Below are positions 46,417-58,790 of a stretch of 64,000 nucleotides of DNA, piece after piece. The notes under the pieces are model-generated. The model did no database searches. It was not told the origin of the DNA and saw nothing but the letters and a program-made list of their open reading frames with translations. The stretch is from Limonium bicolor (taxonomy: Eukaryota; Streptophyta; Magnoliopsida; Caryophyllales; Plumbaginaceae). The stretch lies in the NCBI GenBank assembly GCA_023374045.1, contig JAIOTZ010000247.1, forward strand, positions 1-64,000. The letters run 5' to 3'. How positions within the stretch are numbered: position 1 is the stretch's first letter; each line of letters begins with the position of its first letter. A program made the position numbers and the translations under genes.

Positions 46417-48656
46417 ATGGATCAAACACATTTACCGTCCATGCTATCTTTTCCCAAAAAGCCTATTGGGCGAAGTGGATCAAACACATTTACCGTCAAA
46501 GGATTAAACAACTGGAAAAACGTGAACAATGACAAAGATTGTGCTTTTATTATCCATGAAGGCAAAAACGCAAACTCAGCACATAATTATTCTGTGAAGT
46601 GCTATGAAAATTTGAAAAATCAACCATGTCACATTGAGAATGTGATACAGCGAAACACAACTCAGCAGGTTACAAATAATAGATTACGTTTGAAAACTTC
46701 AATTGAGGCTATCAAATAGTTAACATTTCAGTTTAGAGGTCATGATGAGAAATCAGATTCAAGAAATCAAGGAAATTTTCTTGAATTGCTTAAACTTCTT
46801 GCATCTTACAACAAGGAAGTCAATGATGTTGTATTAGGGAATGCTCCTCAAAATGCAAAATACACATCACCAAATGTCCAAAAAGAAATTCTGTGTGTTT
46901 TGCTATGAATGTGCAATAATCCATTCGCGACGAGATTGGGAATGCAAATTTTTCATTGATAGTGAATGAGGCTCGAGATGAATCAAAGAAAGAACAAATG
47001 GCTATTGTTCTGAGGTTTGTTGATCAATATGGAAATGTGAAAGAGAGATTTCTGGACTTGATTCATGTAAAAGATACAAATGCATCAACTCTAAAACAAG
47101 AGATATCTTCTGTTTGTCATATCATAAGCTTGATGTTAAGAATATTCGAGGTCAAGGATATGATGGAGCTAGTAATATGCGTGGGAAATTGGAACGGATT
47201 ACAAGCCTTATTTTTAAGGGAATGTCCTTATGCTTATTATGTGCATTGCTTAGCCCATCAACTGCAGTTGGCTCTAGTTGCCGCATCTAAGGAAGTGAAT
47301 GAAGTGCACAATTTTTGTAAGAATCTAAATTTGATTGTGAATGTTGAATCTTCTTGCAAGCGTAATGATCAACTCCAAGATGCTCAACTTGTTGAAATTT
47401 CACATCTAGCTGACATGGAAGAGACTGAAGGTGGAAAGGGCACAAATCAAATCAGATCTTTACAAAGACCGGGAGATACAAGATGGAGTTCACATTACAG
47501 ATCGATTTGTAGTTTAATGAGGTTGTTTGGACCTACCACTGTGGTATTAGACAACATTGCTACTGGAGGCTCAACGGCTTCTCAAAGAGGTGAGGCAAAC
47601 TTTGCCTTTAGACATTTACTATCATTTGATTTTGTATTTGTGATGCAGGTGATGAAGGACATCATGGGCATAACTGACATGCTTTGTCAAGCGCTACAGA
47701 AGAAGTCTCAAGATATTGTTAATGCCTTGACTTTGCAATCTACTACAAAGACATTGATTCAAAAACTAAGAGATGAGAAGTGGCATTTAGTTTTGAATGA
47801 TGTAACTTCATTTTGTGAAAGTCACAACATTATAGTACCTCATATGAGTGGGACTTACATTGATATCATTCGATCTCGTCGTATGAAAGAGAATGTGAGT
47901 GCTCATCATCATTATCGAGTTGAAGTGTATGTTTCCATTATTGATCATCAGTTGTAAGAGTTGAACTCCAGATTTAGTGAGTCTGTCACAGAACTTTTTT
48001 CTCTTACGAAGGCTTTGGATCCAAGAAATTCATACAACACCTTCAGTATTGATGACATATGTAAACTGTCAGAAACGTTTTATTCTGGAGATTTCTCCGA
48101 GCAAGAACATATTCAGTTGAGACAAGAATTACAACACTATGATATAGATGTTCGAAGCAATGAGCATTTGGGAAATGTTTGCTCCATTTCAGAATTGTGC
48201 AGAAAATTACAAGAAACTGGGAAGTCAAAAATATATCCTTTGATTGATAGGTTGATTTGTCTTGTGCTGACTCTTCCGGTGTCAACTGCAACAAGTGAAC
48301 GAGCTTTTTCGGCAATGAAAATTGTAAAAACAAGACTTCGTAGTAGCATGCATGATAAGTTTCTTACAAGCTACCTGATTGTTAATATTGAGAGAGAAAT
48401 TGCAGAGACTTTTTCTATTGACAAGATCATGGATGACTTCAACTCTATGAAACAAAGACGTGCATGCCTTAGAATAAACAAGGTATTTTTTATGTTAATT
48501 TATTTACTTATTGTCTATTTGCATTTGATGTATATATATATATATGTTGACTTATAACTTCTAACCATTTATATACTCAATTATCTACAGGTGAATAGAA
48601 GACGGGTGGAGACGGCACAATTGTCTATTAACTACTTGTCTAATCTGTGCTTATAA
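46417..48656 (+). pseudogene. hAT-family transposase (zinc finger MYM-type 1-like, DUF4371), frameshifted
   Basis: The N-terminal part (46417-46716) has a TTF/MYM-type start (SGSNTFTVKGLNNWKNVNND). Next come RGNFLELLKLLASYNKEVND and the DUF4371 core (46956-47957: IVNEARDESKKEQMAIVLRF, YAYYVHCLAHQLQLALVAAS, QRPGDTRWSSHYRSI). The C-terminal dimerisation domain is 47961-48482 (LVLTLPVSTATSERAFSAMK). A final exon at 48591-48656 follows a GT-AG intron and ends LSINYLSNLCL. In-frame stops near 46717, 46906 and 47955 interrupt an otherwise complete ~750-residue protein. The sequence GGATCAAACACATTTACCGTC appears twice (46418 and 46477), a local duplication at the N-terminus. Terminal inverted repeats were not located. 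Confidence 0.88.
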
Positions 48657-49070
48657 CTGAGTTGGCTTGTTGAAGGTTTTGTTGGAATTCAGTTTGCAAA
48701 TACTTAGCCCTATTATATATTTTTAAAAAGGGCTATTTTTGTATAAACTCTAACTACGTGTCTAGATGATGATAATATATATAAACCTTTTTGGAAAACA
48801 AGTATATCATACGGTGCATCTATATAAAATGTTGATATACATCGACTCACTATAGTACAAGAAAGATTCGCATCTTTTTAGGGCATTACCAAAGCTTAAC
48901 CATTTTCTGACAAGAAAAAATATGGTGGACTAACTTATATTTATATCAATTAATGAAAGAGCCCAATGCAAAAAAATGCATGTTGTGTCTTTGAAAGAGT
49001 TCGAATTAGTTTGATAATAATAAGTTTTACCGAGAAAGCATGCAACTAGTACCTTTGACAGTACCGCAGC
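48657..49070. other. AT-rich intergenic DNA
   Basis: No gene, RNA or repeat recognised. The change to mitochondrion-like sequence occurs at about 49060-49080. Confidence 0.5.
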
Positions 49071-52000
49071 CATTGCTTAACCCACACCCTGAGAGTGGTC
49101 CATTTGAGGAAATCCTTTCCAAGGACCAATTCGTTCGGAGGCAGGATCCCCCCTTGACCTTGAGGCCGCATCTCATTTCGTAGGGGATCAATAAGATGTC
49201 CCCGAAGGTAGGGAGGTCGGCTTCGTGCAGATAGATGTTTGCCGGGGGAGATTGGTGCTCTCCTTGACCTTTGTCCCTATCCGAGGTAGGCTAACTCTTC
49301 CTTCCATACCTGGCCCAGCCTTAGTTCTGATGAAATGATTCTTACAACAAGTCCTGGTGCAAAGCATAGCTCAGATAGATAAGCCCATGGAGCGCACCCC
49401 TTGCCCATCATAGAGTCCAAATAGATACCAGAGGGATGACATATTGGGCCAGCTTCCCTATGACGCGTCGCTCTACAACAACATCCAAATCTTTCTTGAG
49501 TAGGGATAGCACTCATATCCCCATCCCAAAAGCTTGACGGTTGGCTTTCTCTGGCCACAAAAAAAGAATATAGCCGAATATGAGGGAATCGTTCGCTGGC
49601 TTGCTCATAGCCCTAGCGTGGAAGATCCTCCCGCCCTTCTTGTATAGTGACGGTATTCGGAGATTCCGAATTCATTTTTCGCCTAATCACTGGCGAGTAC
49701 CGAAAAGTGAAAATGAATTGGTTAAAGGGGAGCAATTAAAGCAAATAACCTTGACTAGGTTACCTCAAGGACTTTAGATACCCTAGCGAAATTCGCCTCC
49801 CTCTTTCAAATCCCAACAGGGCCCAACAAAGAAAAGTAGAACAAGACGAGCATGCGGCTAACCTTTTCGAAAGGCTAAGTGCTCTATAGGATGAGAATAT
49901 AAGAGATTAGTACCCCAGAAATTTGGATATCCAACACTTTCTCGAGAAGGTCTTTCGCCCCTTCTATAAATGGCCAAGAGTTTTTAGGTTGACGAGGATT
50001 TTTAGGCTATTAGATAGGCAATTCTACAAGCCGTAATGAAGGCGGGAAAGGGGGCAAGGAGCTTGTTGATACGAACTCATCTCATTCACATATGTATGCT
50101 TTCATAGGGAATAATCTTCCATCCAGCCAGCTAAAAGCATGGAGAATACATGTACTAAGTAATGGTCTCTTATCCAATCTCAACACTATGTAGGATAGGG
50201 AGGAACGTCATCAGTAATTTGACAACATACATAAGCGCTAAGAGCAATAAGGAATTAAAAGAAAGAGAAGAATCTTTCTAATGCCATAGAATGATGCGAT
50301 TGATTAGCCAGCCTTTCTTTCATATTCATTTCTTACGTTAGTATGATTGGGGATGAAACTCTACTAAGAACTTGAATGTAAAGCAAAAAAGGAAACCCCT
50401 GTAGTGTAAAAAAGAAACTTGGTAGCGCTACAGAAAAAAAAAAAATGGAAATTTCTTTAGGCAAGATCCCACGTCCGAGAATCTGATTCTGCTTTCACTC
50501 TTCTCAAGGAAGGAGGCCGCAAAAGGGGAAGTCTTTGCTTGCTTTTCCTGTTAGAGATGCTAGTCTTTTAGTAAAAACTGCTCCGCAGATGTTTGGTTTC
50601 GGCAATTTGAATTCCATTTGCAGTCTTTTGAAATGGAAATTGATCTTGTATAACGCCGGTTGAAGCACACTAAGGAGCATCCAAACGAACCAGCAGAGGC
50701 TGCTGTGGCAGAGACTACAGCAAAAGCACTAGTCTCCGTTGATCACCTACCAGCAAGGAAAGCAGCATAGGTGGCAGGAACTCAGACGGATTTAGATCCA
50801 AATTCGAAGAGCGTTCGCTGCGCCCCTCTCCTTAGGGGTCGAGAGCAGCCAGCCTTAGAGGTACCACACTCCCAACGGCATCCCTACCTCTCTATCCACA
50901 ACCGACCCATCATTTCGAAAGCTTATTTATTTACTTGAGACATAGGCATGGGCACAGGTTCCTTCGGCGGCAGGAAAGGCAGTTGACTTCGCCGGATTGA
51001 AGCAAACACGCAATACACACGGAGGTGGGAACTGCAGTATAGTATATATACGTAAAGGCCGACCAACTTAGTTATAACTAATAACTTAAAAAAAACGGAA
51101 TATGTTGTTGACTCCATTGATGCATTAATGACCCAATAGAAGGTAAACGCACTATCTCGCCCATATACGAATACAAAACCACTAAAAAGAAATACAGATT
51201 GAGATTGAGAATAAGTTTCCCTTTTGACGGATCCAGTTCCCATTCGGGAGCCAAAGCTTGACTAATAAGGACTACCCGCTTGAGTCGGCAAAAATCCTGG
51301 AATCTCAGTTTCACTTCCGTCTTGGGGTAAATATCCGGATTCATAGCCAATTGAAAACCCGCGACCCCCAGCTAAAGGGGTATAAGCACTTGATCTAGTT
51401 GTTTTTTCTATTGATTCCGTCCCATAAGAAATTGCAGGGAAGATATAGTCAAAGAAACCGCGGGAAGCAAAGGCACCAATAAATAGCTACATGGCTCGCA
51501 TAGAAGCTTTAAGAGAGTTGGGCATCCACCCCAGAAGGCAGCGGGAAAGACGGGAACACGAACGAGGAAGCCTTAGGCTGTGCTTTTTTTTCATCCTCAC
51601 TATCTGGTTTATAGTCGAATCTGGAGAATATGAACTCATCACATTCTTACTTTTGGTATGTTGTTATGAGCAGCTCTGGTCCTGAATCTTGGGTCTTAGG
51701 TGTGGGTCGGATCATGATAAAGAGAGTTTGGTGGTTGTATAATTCCCCTGCGGAAAGTAGTCTACTTGTAAAGTAGATGGGGTGATCAAGCGGCCCTTCC
51801 TGCGCCAACATACATCCAATGGCATAGGGTGATGCGTCAGTATGAACATGAACTCCTTATTCAAATCCGGAAACCGAGGATTGGGGCTGACAGCAAACAC
51901 TCATCTGCATGCTGTTAGGCAACATCCTGTTCCGGTCCTCAACCGCTGCGCGCCTTTCTTCTGCAATGATTCCATTCCGCGCTTCGCAAAGTGTTTAATG

Positions 52001-52651
52001 ATGCGTCTGTAATAACCTATGTGTCCCAAAAAAGAACGCGCTACGCCCGCCTCCCCTTTTGATTCATTCCTTAGGGTGCATTCCTGGGCTACTCTAAGCT
52101 AGTAAGGAGATACTTATCAAACAAAACAAAGAAGCTAGCTATAGTTGGAAGGAATCGCGCGCAGAGCACTCAAGCAAGGGTGCTGTAGGGAAGAGAAGAG
52201 AGGAGATAGAGCACAGCGCTCAGAAAGAGGCTAAGCGCGTTGCTATGGTTGCTACAGCTTTTGAGGTCATCGATGAACCGAGCCGGGTTACCAGTTCTCG
52301 CTCCACCTTTTCGGCGGCATTACTCTCTCGTCCGTCGTTCCTGAGAGCGGATGTCAGGGGCGTAGCGAAGAAGAGTTTCTACGAGTAACATAAATAACAC
52401 TTTGAACCATGGCTTCTTCTCTTTCAATACGGGATACCAGTGAACACTCTTCTTGTTCACTTTTCAGGCATAGTGGAAATCATGGTTGTTAGTTAGCTGG
52501 CGCCTCTCTGTTCTCCTTTCTTTACAGAAGCGGAAACAAACATGAAAAGCTGCTTAAACAAAGCGTAAACGCACAATCAACTACAGGCTTCGAAGAAACC
52601 GACACCTATTTCGCTACGCCCCTTGCCTTTTGAAGCAGAGCCGAGCCCTAG

Positions 52652-53606
52652 TGTAACACCCCTCTCCATAAACACGATATAATCTCTCACGTAGCAATAA
52701 TTAAAACGTCTCGCAGCGGAAAATAAATAACAATTACAAAACTCACTCGGGTGTCACCGGCCATTACTCGCCCACGCGAGCAACGAAGCCAAACTACATC
52801 CAACTTCCAACATATACAAACTGCTAACCGCCGTGATAACGAGAAACTCCTATACATCATACTAAGTCCATAAATCATAACATCGACAAGTGAGCGTCTA
52901 CCCAATCCTGAATACACAACCTTACCATAATACAATTCACCATCTTCTTTGCTAAAAATCTCCAAGTGTGGTGACAAAAGTAAGACTCCAATTACCCTGT
53001 TCCTGCTCTTCAGCTCCGACAATGATCAACAACCTGTAATGGTGTAGTATCAGCGATAGACGCTGAGTATGCCGGGCCTGGACCCTAATGGTCACTTGTC
53101 ATTTTAACCATCTTTTTATTAGATTGGTTTCATGCTTTACCATTTTACAGATATAATCAATACTGTAACATAAATGTATAATATACATAACCATCCATCC
53201 AAATATTCATAACACTTAACCATCCACCCAATTAGAGGTCATTAGACCTTACATGATATTTGATCATGGTATCCAATTTTGTATCATTTAGAGGTCATTA
53301 GACCTTTAAGGTTTCCTAGAGGACATTTTTGCCCTTCTTGACCTTGAAGCATGAAAGTGCTTGTTCTTTGTGTTGGAGTGTTGTCCAACGGTTATAATAT
53401 GTTTAATATTATGTTAATATGCTTAGGACAAATTTTTAGGTCCTAAGTAGTTCATTTGGGTATTTATTTACCCTAAACAGTCAAAGGGTGCAACATCTTG
53501 TTTTGTGTTGACCACTGTTGTTCTCAGTTGACTTTTAAGGCATGTTTAGGCCTTAATTAATGTGATTAGATGTTTAATCCATATTTAATAAGTTTGGGGT
53601 ATTTCA
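52652..53606 (-). mobile_element. Solo LTR of a gypsy element, 955 bp
   Basis: On the minus strand it begins TGAAATACCCC and ends GGGGTGTTACA, the same tips as the large LTR at 20943-27091. CCTAG flanks it on both sides (52647-52651 and 53607-53611), a perfect 5 bp target-site duplication. There is no internal region, so it is a solo LTR left by recombination between two LTRs. Its last ~120 bp (minus strand) resemble the end of the large LTR, including a GGACGAGTAA-like word and the ACACCC tip, so the two belong to related families. Confidence 0.92.
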
Positions 53607-54784
53607 CCTAGAGTAGAGCTTTGCCTGAGCTGAGCCTTTTGCCTTTGACTTTGTTGTAACTTGAGACTGGACCAATTTCGTCTGGAGCAACCAAACCAAC
53701 GACTTCACTTCTGTCTGCTCTAAACCAACTAGATCTATTGATTCCTCTGCTTTTGTTTGGTATCCCTGCGACTTGGGAAAGAGACCAGCGCACTTGACCA
53801 CCGCGATCGATCCGATAAACCAAAGCATCCTGGCCTCTGGCCAACCGACCAACCATTGAGAATGGAACAAATAGAGGAGAGAGATTAATTCTCTCTTGTC
53901 TTTCAACCCTTGCTCTTGCCTCGGCTTCGCCTTCCACCTTATGTTGCTTTGGACTTCCACCTTCAGCTAAGCACCTAACCCGTGGGACGGGACCTTCGGT
54001 GACGCCTTTGTTCGGGTATGGAACCGACCTGAGATTCTTCCATCCGAGTGAGTACCATCCAACAGATTTGTAATGAGTACGGGACTGACCTTCTCTTTTG
54101 TTTGTAATTGGACTTGCCCGAAACAAAGGAACCTTGGCGTGAGAACCCACCCGAGTGTCTGAACAGCCCCTCACCGCTACGCCCCTACGATTTCTCCTTC
54201 GTCTTCCTTGGTTTTTCCTATGCTTATTCTTCTGTTCGCTTAAAGCAATAAAGGAGGAGATCACTTCCCAGTAAGATCAAAAAATGGCTTATAAGGATAC
54301 TAAAAAAGACTGTCTCTTGTTCTTCCTTTGGTACCCTAACTCATATTCTAACTCGCTCCGTACAAGGTTCGAAGAATGGGACATCCCCTGATTACTTATT
54401 ATATTATATAAGTGGGAAGCTGAACCAGAGACAGAGTAAGGTGTGAGTTAAAGCGGCCTTCTACGGGTCTCCTTTCTAAATAGATACTTGCTCTTCTGGT
54501 ACGGGGCACCTCTTCCGGTCGAGGTAGTTTCTCCTGCTTGAGTTGCTTGTCTTGAGGGAGAACGGCTGGTACGAAAGGCAGCATAAGGAAGACGGATAGG
54601 TTGCTAGGGGCGTAGCGAAAGGGGAATTACTGACTGACGCGCCAGCACTTTCCTTATAATATCCTTATTCTAGTTGACTTCTATCCCAATCCAAGGGGAC
54701 AACACGCCCTCTGGGCACAGCGCTACCTGATAGAAGAAGAAGGAGCCTCCTACCAAGGTATCTGAGTGGAGGTAATTCCTTGGT

Positions 54785-54920
54785 TTGGTGAATGACTTTC
54801 GGCGGTTCATCAAGGGATTTTCTGCAAAAGCAGCGGAACTCTTAAAGAAGAACAAGTCGTGGGAGTGGACCAAGAGGTGCCAGAATGCTTTCGAGGGGAG
54901 CTTCTATCGAAAAAAAACCT
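54785..54920 (+). pseudogene. Ty3/gypsy pol fragment inside mitochondrial DNA
   Basis: The frame FRRFIKGFSAKAAELLKKNK and the following SWEWTKRCQNAFEG match the conserved end of gypsy reverse transcriptase (NFYRRFI.GFS...W...C..AF). The match then stops. Such nuclear retroelement scraps are frequent in plant mitochondrial genomes, so this piece probably went from nucleus to mitochondrion before returning within the NUMT. Confidence 0.8.
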
Positions 54921-56494
54921 CGTTTTCAGGTCTTTACGAGTACTCTAAGAGCTTGATTGAAAGCGCTTGTTATTCGCTCTTCAAAGGGCAAGGAAGAAGT
55001 AATCTCCCTTGCTGGAGGAAACTACCTCGCTACGCCCCTTCTCCACCCTCCACCCATATTGATGCAGGAGTCTTGTCTCGTCAGGATAAACCAAGGTAAC
55101 CCACGTTCACGTGGTCTTATGAGTGGGGGTCCAAATAGAGGTCTTTTTCGGGTAGCGCCTATATATACTATATTTTACAATAAGGCAACCGTTTTTCTCC
55201 TATTTGTTCAGGGCGGGCGCATGATCTCCTCTGCTGAGCCTTTTTACAAACTTCTTAAAGTAAAGGGACTAAGAGTTTGGTTTGAAAGCACGACTCTTTC
55301 CTTAGGTATGAGTAACTCAGGCAAGGCCCATTTCAAATGAATTGGCAAGTAGCTATTAATATAGAGCCCTATTATCAGGGTTTACATTTATTAGAGGATA
55401 TAGAGTGGCAGTCTTTCTCTATCCTACGCTATTCTCTGCGGTTGGAGTTGTAGTTGGAGAGTAGGTAATACGTTACAGATTCATCTCTATCCCTTTTATT
55501 CTGCCTTAGATTTCGAAAATGCCTTGCTTCTGTCTGTAATTCCTTTAGTAGGTCGATACTAACAATAGGTAGGGTTCAGACGTCCATACGATCGAATGCA
55601 GTTCCTGTCAGTGAAAAAAGGGGGCTTGAAAGCGGAGTGGTTATAGGTATTCGATGGCGGTTTTTTCCTTCTCCTTGCTAGCCAGTGACATTCTTTCTAC
55701 AACAAGCGATCCAGTTCCAGTCTATTCATTTCCAGTTGGGGTCCACCAGTTGGAGTAGCTTCTCTCTTCTCGTGGTAAGCCCTTTCCTTTTCATGTGTAG
55801 CCTAGTCTCTGTGCGTGGATATCTTATACTATGAAAAGAGCGCATTCGAGGCATGAATCCTCTTCAACTTCAAGGGGAAATCTCCCGGTAAGGGGCGTAG
55901 CGAATAGAAGATTGCCCCTGATATGACTAAGCGCTATTTTACATCAAAGATGAAGGAAGATTCCAATATTCACTTTAGGAAAGCAATGGACCTTTAGCCG
56001 ACAGATGGAACCCTCGCAAAAACCGAAAGGAGGAGTTATTTACATCGGGGTAGGAGCCAGTTACAATAGGATTAATACGACTAGACGAATGTGTCATATA
56101 CGGAGGAACTTAGTCAAAGACTTCCCGATCCTTAACTTAAGAAGGAGATAACTCAACCAACAAGGCAATTCCGCCCTCAAGTGGTTTTCCCGCCTTTTAA
56201 AAGAAAGAAGGAAGACCCTACTAAAACAAACACTAAGATCCGGCAAAGAGATGTACCGATTCGACTACTTCCAAGGCTGACAACACTAAAAAAAAAAGGT
56301 AGATAGAAAAAAATACAAAGACAGAAAGACAGGATGAAAGGTTTGAGAGGAATTCTACCCTTGTGGGGGCGGGGCTGGCTAAGAAACTAAGACGGAAGAA
56401 AATGCTTACGTAAGGGAAAGCTGCGAAAGATTCCAACACTTATTAGACGGAATGAACAGATAGGACGACTACGGGACTTAACTTAAGAAAAGCC

Positions 56495-56762
56495 CTCCCC
56501 ATCATTGGCATGCAGGCCCTGCAGGGGGGTTGCTTGCTGCCACAGGTGGAAATCTGGGCAGGCTCCTCCTCATGATTGGCATGCAGGCTCAGTCAGACTG
56601 TTGCTTGCTGCACTGGGGAAAGATCTTGGCTGCAGTCTGTGGAGTTGTGCCAGGTGGCACACAGAGCCCACTTCCCATCAGTCAGGGCATGCTAACCTGC
56701 ACCTGCACGGGGGAGCCTTTGCTAAACAGCACCTTGGCCCTGCCTATCTTTACCCGGACTAA
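56495..56762. other. GC-rich 270 bp block of unknown origin
   Basis: This block is clearly richer in G and C than its surroundings. It contains two related halves beginning ATTGGCATGCAGGC (about 56503 and 56574), each with TTGCTTGCTGC a little further on. Similar AAGAAAAGCC / AAGAAAAAGCC words bracket it (56486 and 56764). Open frames exist in two phases on the + strand but match no family I recognise. Confidence 0.5.
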
Positions 56763-56782
56763 CTAAGAAAAAGCCGTCAGTT

Positions 56783-57279
56783 GGAAGTGATCTTAGAAAC
56801 CAATCGCGTTCCGTAAAAAGATCTCAATCTCGTATTCGGCTAGAAGAAAAACAGAAATTACGTTTTCATTTTGGTATTACAGAACGACAGTTGCTTAAAT
56901 ACTTTCGTATCGCTAGAAAAGCCAAAGGGTCAACAGGTCAGGTTTTACTCCAATTACTTGAGATGCGTTTGGATAACATCCTTTTTCGATTAGGTATGGC
57001 TTCGACCATTCCTGGAGCCGGGCAATTAGTTAACCATAGACATATTTGAGTTTATGGTCGTCTAGTAGACAAGTTATCGCTGCAAACTCCGAAAAATTCT
57101 TATTACGAGGGATGAACAAAGATCCAGAGCTCTGATTCAACATTCTATTGATTTATCTTCCTCCCACGAGGAATTGCCAAAACATTTGACTCTTCACTCA
57201 TTGCAATATAAGGAAAAAGGATCGTGAAATGAAAATCAATGAATTGCAAAGAGTATTTTCTTATTCTCGTCAGACTTGA
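56783..57279 (+). pseudogene. rps4: Chloroplast rps4, 5'-truncated and frameshifted
   Basis: The ribosomal protein S4 frame is recognisable from [20 protein letters not shown] through [19 protein letters not shown] and [20 protein letters not shown] to the final YSRQ-like codons and stop TGA at 57277. The first ~45 codons are missing, there is a stop at NHRHI-stop, and later frame changes. It is followed by trnS-GGA on the opposite strand, exactly as in chloroplast genomes. The mitochondrion-like flanks suggest a plastid-to-mitochondrion insertion that later moved to the nucleus. Confidence 0.93.
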
Positions 57280-57532
57280 ACTTAACTAAAATAACAAAGG
57301 TTCGGAAAAATGGGCCCTCTTTTTTGCTTGATAGGAGGGGGCTTTGATCCGGATTTTTATCCCATTCACGTATCACAAATGGATCAGCAGTGAGATTTTC
57401 TTTCGTTGTCCGCTCTTTTCCGTTCTTTTCCGTACCACAGTAATAAATAATATAAAAAAAGGGTCTTACGGTTAGAATAATGGGAGAGATTGGTAGAAAC
57501 TACATTGCGGTCGATAACGTTAGGTGAAGGTA

Positions 57533-57619
57533 CGGAAAGAGAGGGATTCGAACCCTCGGTAAACAAAAGTCTACATAGCAGTTCCAATGCTACGCCTTAA
57601 ACCACTCGGCCATCTCTCC
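57533..57619 (-). tRNA. trnS-GGA: tRNA-Ser (GGA), chloroplast type
   Basis: An 87-base class II tRNA: the acceptor pairs GGAGAGA with TCTTTCC-like bases, the anticodon GGA is at 57585-57583, there is a long variable arm, and the T-loop is GGTTCGAATCC. It matches the chloroplast trnS-GGA and lies tail-to-tail with rps4 as in plastids. In mitochondria this plastid-derived tRNA is sometimes functional; in nuclear DNA it is probably silent. The structure appears intact. Confidence 0.95.
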
Positions 57620-58430
57620 TACTCTTATGATTATGACCCAGAAACCGCGAGTGAATAGCGAGTCATTCATATTCTTGCAGTAAAGGTACGACCAATCCAT
57701 TAGAAATAGAAAACTTTTCGTTAAAGAAAGATCTTCATCATCGGCTCGAGGAACAAAAACCAACCTTTTTTCTTGTTACCATTAAAAACAAAATAACTAT
57801 TTCTATTTCATGTTTGTCAAGACGACGATCCCGTCAACTATTGATATTTATACTGGATTAAACCAATTCATTGGAACGAATCAACTGATGGATCTATATT
57901 TTCTACTATGGTTACTTTTAGACTATGGTTCTATAGGAATTAATTAAATCCTTTCAAGTTTCAGATTTCTCAACAACAACTCTTCCCATGAGCAACCTCA
58001 TAGATTTCTTACAAATTCATGAATCGTCCATGGATTTTCAATTTCGATTGTATGGTGTTTACGCGCTATGAACACAAAATAGATTGTTATTCTATTTTTT
58101 CATCATGGAATGATTGATTATTCTATTTTTTTCCTCTTTTGATCATAATCAAATAAACCTCGAGTTATCAGAATCTGTATGAAAAATTCCTTGATTCTTC
58201 AACTTCGATGAAATAGGTTTAGTTCCGTTCATTAGTATACTACTCAATTTGAATGAAAGAAAATCGGAAAAAAATCTTTCCTATTGATCTCTGTCCAAAA
58301 GGGACGAGTGGAAGGTCCACATCTTTTTTTTTAAATGAGTCTCTCTCTTTTTCTGTTGTACAATTCCTTTGTTTGTGGGAGCATTTTCGTAGATAGGTAA
58401 TGAGAATAATTATAGAATGGATTGATAACT
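57620..58430. other. Chloroplast trnS-ycf3 spacer
   Basis: AT-rich, plastid-like intergenic DNA between trnS-GGA and ycf3, in the order expected for a chloroplast fragment. No gene is seen. Confidence 0.7.
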
Positions 58431-58790
58431 ATGCCGGATAAATAGAAAAAAATGGAATTGATAAGACCTCTTCAATTGTAGCCAATATCTTATTACGAAA
58501 AATTCCGACAACTTTAGGAGAAAAAAAAGGCATTTACTTATTACTTACAGAGATGGTGCGATTTGATTCTTTTTTTTATCGCCCTTATCCCTAAAGGGGC
58601 TTACTAGAAAGAGACATGATTCGGGATAGAAAGAAAAAAGATTATTAAAAAAAAACCTACACTTGGTGAAGGTGAAGTTTGGAGATAGAACAATTCCTTT
58701 TGTCGTGTATCCTCTATTGATGCTGCCTCAGATGCTTTAATTGTCGATTATAGTATTGAGCAAAAGGTTAGACCTATGGCTTCTTTATGG
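58431..58790 (+). pseudogene. ycf3: Chloroplast ycf3 exon 1 with start of intron 1
   Basis: ATG at 58431. The words [12 protein letters not shown] and IPTTLGEKK are legible, although an indel near the start shifts the frame. Exon 1 ends at 58555 (about 125 bases, the usual size) and is followed by GTGCG, the group II intron 5' end. The intron-like part continues to about 58790, where the plastid similarity seems to stop. Ycf3 (Pafi) is a photosystem I assembly factor; the fragment cannot produce it. Confidence 0.8.

Noticed and set aside
48843..48858. CGACTCACTATAG word resembling a phage T7 promoter
   Set aside because: Lies in AT-rich plant intergenic DNA with only a partial match; most likely coincidence.
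53608..54264. 218-codon minus-strand frame as a possible mitochondrial gene
   Set aside because: Arg/Lys-rich with no recognisable domain and overlapping another frame of similar length; plant mitochondrial intergenic DNA often shows such frames.
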